Shown: piece after piece, positions 60,758 to 64,000 of the stretch | How positions within the stretch are numbered: the first letter of the stretch is position 1 | Layout: each line of letters begins with the position of its first letter | DNA from: Anaerolineales bacterium | GTDB taxonomy: Bacteria > Chloroflexota > Anaerolineae > JAAEKA01 | Length of the DNA stretch: 64,000 bases | Assembly (NCBI GenBank): GCA_020634615.1 | Contig: JACKBI010000001.1 | Location: 372,001 to 436,000, forward strand | Direction: 5' to 3' | Made by a program: the position numbers and the translations under genes | Notes under the pieces: model-generated | Told to the model about the DNA's origin: nothing | Seen by the model: the letters and a program-made list of their open reading frames with translations, nothing else | Database searches by the model: none

Positions 60758-63700
60758 CTACTTTGCCGCGTTCACTTTCAAACCGACCGCCAGCGCCTCG
60801 TCAAGCGTCTTGATCGCGTCCGGACCAGAGTCCGCGGCGGGTAGGCTGGTCAGCGATTGGGTCGCGCGAATAGCCGCTTCCTGGCTGGCGGTCGGGTGAT
60901 CGACAACGAGACGATACAGCGCGGCCGCTTCAGCCGTCCAGCCCATGGCCGCAACGCGGTCGGCCAATCCGGCGATGATATCCACCAGCAGGCTCTCGGC
61001 GCGGATCTCCTGCGCCACAGCCGCCGCTTCCTGATAGGCTGCCAGCCCGGCGGCAAAGCTGCAACGGGCCGTGGCAATCGCTCCGAGTTGCAACAGCGAC
61101 TGCACCAGATCCAACTGGTTGCCTGTCTCGCGTGCCACCCGTAACGATCGCTCGACGTATGTTTCTGCCGCGTCTAAATCCCCGGCCTGCATCGCGATTC
61201 GACTCAGGGAGAGGGACAGGCTGGCCACGATGTATGGCCGGTCCAGTTCATCCAGCACGGCGCGGCAGCGTTCGACATATGAAAGCGCCTCGGCGAATCG
61301 CCCCTGCGCACTCATCAACGCGGCCAGGTGGTCATAGACGCCGGTCAGGAGATAGCGGGTGCCCGACTGCGAGGCCACCTCAAGGCTGCGTTTGAGATGG
61401 GTTTCTGCCGCATCCATGTTGCCGCGCAGGAGTTCAAGAAAACCAGCGTTGTCGAGAGCAGCGCCGATTCCCCACGCATGACCCGCCTCTTCGTAAGCTG
61501 CAGCCGCAGCCAAAAACCATGTCAGCGCTCTATCCAGGTCGCCCAGGCCGTACCAGGCCGCGCCAAGATAGAGACGGGCGTGACCGAAATCGCGATACGG
61601 CCGGTTTGGCTCCAGAAGGTCGACCGCCCGCTCCGCTTCACGCCGTGTCCCTTCAAACTCGCCCAGACGGAAGCGAAAGGCCGCGTGCAGTCCCAGCAGG
61701 CGGCCCAACGCGCGCTTCGCAGAACCCGGGTTTCTGGACTGTAGCGCCTCCAGCGCCTGGCCGGTCAACTCCACGCATTCCCGATATCGTCCCTGAATAT
61801 CGAAGAAAAACAGGAAGCTCTCGAGAAAATCTTCCAGCAGGTCGCTGTCAGCCTGTTGCACGCCCCACTCCCAGGCAGCGCGGATGTTGTCCGCCTCGGT
61901 CAGCATCCATTGCAGCGCGTCCCGGTCGCGCGCGCCATGAAACTCGTGTTCCCGCCCCGCGGTTTGAGTGGCAAAATAGCGGGCATGACGACGGGGCGCA
62001 TCCGCGGCATCGACGGGACGGCCCGCCAGCTTGCCGGCGGCGAACTCACGGATCATCGGGTGCATGTCATAGCGGCCGGCGCCGTCGGCGCGCAGCAGCG
62101 AACGATCGACCAAGGTCTGCAACGTGACCATGCCGGCGCCCGCCACGGCTTGCGCTGCCGCACGGTTGAAGCCACCGCAGCAGACAGACAGCTGGGCCAG
62201 GGCAGACTGACACGATTCGTCGAGCAACACCCACGAATGTTCGAACACCGCCGCCATGCTGCGGTGGCGCGCCGGCACGTCATAGGCTGTGCTGGCCAGC
62301 AGCGCGATGTCACCCGCAAGCTCTGTCGCGATCTCAGCCGGCGTCATCGTCCTCGTCCAGGCGGCCGCAAGTTCGATAGCCAGCGGCAGCCCTTCGGTCA
62401 TCTGGCAGATACGCGTCACCGGCGCGAGGGTTTCCATAGAGAGATCGAAATCGGGCCGGACGCGACGGCTGCGTTGCGCAAAAAGCTGCACGGCCGGAAA
62501 GTCACCCTGAGCAGATCCACCTTGATCGACGGGAAATGGCAGCCCGGCGAGATCAACCAGTCGTTCCGCCGACAGGTTCAGCCGGGCGCGTGAGGTCACC
62601 AATAGAGTCACGTCCGGCGCTTGTCGCAGGATGTCTGCCAGCAGGTCAAGCACACGCGGCTCGATCAGGTGCTCGACGTTGTCCAGGACCAGCAGCAGTT
62701 CTTTCTGGCGCAGGAAGTTCAGCAACTGCGGTTCAGGCGGTTCGGCGCCCGCGGGAACGAAACCCACTGCGTCTGCCATGGCCCAGGGGACTCCTTCTGC
62801 GGTGTCCACACTGGCCAGTTGCACCAGCCGCACACCGTTGAGAAACATGGGCGCGCACTGCGCGGCCGCTTCCAGTGCCAGCCGCGTCTTGCCCGAGCCG
62901 CCAGAGCCAAGAATGGTCACCAGACGCGTGTCGGGCGATGCCAGGAAGCGCCGCAGGTTGGCCAGTTCAGTCTCGCGGCCGACAAAACCGGTGGTGGCGG
63001 CCGGCAGGTTGTGGCGCGGCCCGCGCATCGCGGCGCGGATGCGCTCGAAGAGGGCGGTCGTCTCGCCGGATGGCTCGGCATCGAACTCGCGGCGCAGGAT
63101 GTCACGGCACGTCTGATATTGCGCCATGGCAGCGCTGAACTGGCCGCTGCGCGCCAGGGCCAGCATGCGCTGGCGGTGCGCCTCCTCCCGCCACGGATCC
63201 ATAGCCAGCAGGCGTCCCGCGGCATCGACCGCACCGCTGAAGTCTCCGCTGTCCAGCAGAAGCGTCGTCAGTGCATCCCAGCTCTGCAAGGCCAACTCAC
63301 GCAGCCGCACCCGCTGGACCAGCACCCAGTCCTCGAACTCCGGTGCGTCGCGCACGTAGAAACCCTCCAGAAATTCTCCCTCGTAGAGCGTTAACGCCCG
63401 GCGCAGCAATTCCGCGCGTTGGTTCGACGGCTGACCGCCGCTCAATCGTAGCAGGTCGCGAAAGGTCTCGACATCCAGCGAATAGGGGGCTGAGTAGTCG
63501 AACGCGACGCTGTCGCGGGTGATGTTGACGTGTGGTCCGGCCAGCTTGCGCAGGTTGGTCAGCGCCTGGCGCAGGTTGTTGGCCGCAGACGCGTCTGGCA
63601 TCTCGCCCCAAAGCAAACCAGCCAGCGCCTCGCGCTGATGCGGCCGGCCGGTGACTGCCAGATACGCCAGCAGGGCAGGCACTTTGCTGGAGATGAAACC

Positions 63701-63766
63701 GGCCACCGGCGCGCCGGCGCGGTTGACTTGCAGGCCGCCTAACAGATGAATTTCCAGATTCGACAC
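60758..63766 (-). CDS. BTAD-STAND-TPR transcriptional regulator (SARP type)
   Basis: A 1002-residue regulator of the same plan as those at 28864 and 55287. Residues 1-95 are the SARP winged helix (VSNLEIHLLGGLQVNRAG), residues 98-245 the BTAD domain (LTLYEGEFLEGF, REFDAEPSGET), and residues 255-530 a STAND NTPase with Walker A GSGGSGKT (287-294) and LLLVLDNVEHL (about 365). TPR repeats (about 640-980) close it. A GTG at 63766, with GGAG about nine bases upstream, puts the start where homologues begin; the ATG at 63865 would add 33 unlike residues and cross the divergent promoter. The small protein starting at 63855 is its divergent neighbour and candidate target. Confidence 0.9.
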   Translation of the reverse strand: MSNLEIHLLGGLQVNRAGAPVAGFISSKVPALLAYLAVTGRPHQREALAGLLWGEMPDASAANNLRQALTNLRKLAGPHVNITRDSVAFDYSAPYSLDVETFRDLLRLSGGQPSNQRAELLRRALTLYEGEFLEGFYVRDAPEFEDWVLVQRVRLRELALQSWDALTTLLLDSGDFSGAVDAAGRLLAMDPWREEAHRQRMLALARSGQFSAAMAQYQTCRDILRREFDAEPSGETTALFERIRAAMRGPRHNLPAATTGFVGRETELANLRRFLASPDTRLVTILGSGGSGKTRLALEAAAQCAPMFLNGVRLVQLASVDTAEGVPWAMADAVGFVPAGAEPPEPQLLNFLRQKELLLVLDNVEHLIEPRVLDLLADILRQAPDVTLLVTSRARLNLSAERLVDLAGLPFPVDQGGSAQGDFPAVQLFAQRSRRVRPDFDLSMETLAPVTRICQMTEGLPLAIELAAAWTRTMTPAEIATELAGDIALLASTAYDVPARHRSMAAVFEHSWVLLDESCQSALAQLSVCCGGFNRAAAQAVAGAGMVTLQTLVDRSLLRADGAGRYDMHPMIREFAAGKLAGRPVDAADAPRRHARYFATQTAGREHEFHGARDRDALQWMLTEADNIRAAWEWGVQQADSDLLEDFLESFLFFFDIQGRYRECVELTGQALEALQSRNPGSAKRALGRLLGLHAAFRFRLGEFEGTRREAERAVDLLEPNRPYRDFGHARLYLGAAWYGLGDLDRALTWFLAAAAAYEEAGHAWGIGAALDNAGFLELLRGNMDAAETHLKRSLEVASQSGTRYLLTGVYDHLAALMSAQGRFAEALSYVERCRAVLDELDRPYIVASLSLSLSRIAMQAGDLDAAETYVERSLRVARETGNQLDLVQSLLQLGAIATARCSFAAGLAAYQEAAAVAQEIRAESLLVDIIAGLADRVAAMGWTAEAAALYRLVVDHPTASQEAAIRATQSLTSLPAADSGPDAIKTLDEALAVGLKVNAAK

Positions 63767-63798
63767 GGTTGTCGGCTCCGATAAATGATTTCTAAACG

Positions 63799-63828
63799 AT
63801 GACAGTGTAGAGTCGGCGTGAGTATAAC
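63799..63828 (+). promoter_or_regulatory. Putative promoter of the small gene at the right edge
   Basis: ATGACA (63799-63804), an 18-base spacer and TATAAC (63823-63828) lie 27 bases before the ATG at 63855, in the region shared with the divergent BTAD gene. Confidence 0.45.
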
Positions 63829-63854
63829 ACAGGCGCGATGAGATGCAAGCACAA

Positions 63855-64000
63855 ATGTCTTCCACCAGCGATCAGCCGTCACGGCGTTACCACTTTTTCA
63901 TACTGGGCTTGTCGAGACAGCCCGGCAACCGGCCGGGCGAACCGGAGTCCTGGCGCATCAGCCTGGAGAACTCGCAGACCGCTGAGCGCAAAGGCTTCAC
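63855..64000 (+). CDS. Small conserved protein, 3' end outside window
   Basis: The first 48 residues are visible: MSSTSDQPSRRYHFFILGLS, then a proline- and glycine-rich turn, WRISLENSQTAERKGF and on. The pattern of a short beta-strand opening, WRxSLE and a GERKGF-like segment resembles small Chloroflexota proteins of unknown function that occur beside BTAD regulators; this is from memory of such neighbourhoods and is not certain. An in-frame ATG at 63843 would add four residues. It is divergent from the regulator at 60758-63766. Confidence 0.5.
   Translation, partial: MSSTSDQPSRRYHFFILGLSRQPGNRPGEPESWRISLENSQTAERKGF

Noticed and set aside
48698..63766. STAND NTPases as an anti-phage (Avs-like) defence island
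   Set aside because: The fused domains are BTAD DNA-binding or cyclase domains, with no nuclease, protease or pore effector and no other defence genes nearby.

Overview
The window reads as a stretch of GC-rich chromosome from a Chloroflexota bacterium, most likely of the Anaerolineae/Caldilineae side. This is inferred from gene content: a class II HMG-CoA reductase sits with archaeal-type HMG-CoA synthase, thiolase and a DUF35 zinc-ribbon/OB protein; there are many 1000-residue BTAD/STAND/TPR regulators and cyclase-STAND proteins; large surface proteins carry SBBP, LamG, TSP3 and Kelch-type repeats; and one secreted lipoprotein ends in YLPMVLH. No rRNA, tRNA, CRISPR array or phage was seen.

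Layout. 1-874 (minus): the start of triosephosphate isomerase, cut by the window edge, and a small unknown protein. 998-4929 (plus): three membrane proteins related to the proton-pumping subunits of complex I, without any peripheral-arm genes. 5207-9492 (plus): an upper mevalonate operon (HMG-CoA reductase, HMG-CoA synthase, acetyl-CoA acetyltransferase, DUF35 partner) closed by a clear terminator. 9588-23340 (minus): a secreted SBBP-repeat lipoprotein and a 3617-residue surface protein. 23493-32268 (minus): a shortened flavoprotein, then a NarL-type response regulator, its beta-propeller sensor kinase and a BTAD-STAND regulator. 32294-36441 (minus): pterin carbinolamine dehydratase, an acetyltransferase, and a LolCDE/MacB-like ABC exporter. 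36747-37562 (minus): MscS channel. 37686-41849 (minus): a tightly packed operon of histidine phosphatase, HDAC-like deacetylase, SpoU RNA methyltransferase and a fusion of a PfkB kinase with a Qng1-like (queuosine salvage) domain. 42279-45380 (plus): PadR repressor, FtsX permease, ATPase and a 31-residue membrane peptide, behind a promoter with a palindromic operator. 45449-48269 (minus): a small membrane protein, a zinc-type substrate-binding lipoprotein behind a metalloregulator-like palindrome, and a clan-A-like glycosidase lipoprotein. 48486-64000: four large signal-transduction proteins (two cyclase-STAND, two BTAD-STAND), a Kelch-type surface protein, and the start of a small conserved protein.

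The most interesting items are the PfkB-Qng1 fusion, which could phosphorylate queuosine and then release queuine on one polypeptide, and a family of palindromic elements, several of which lie 12-32 bp in front of start codons. A second repeat family shares an exact 31-bp block between positions 24357 and 44305.
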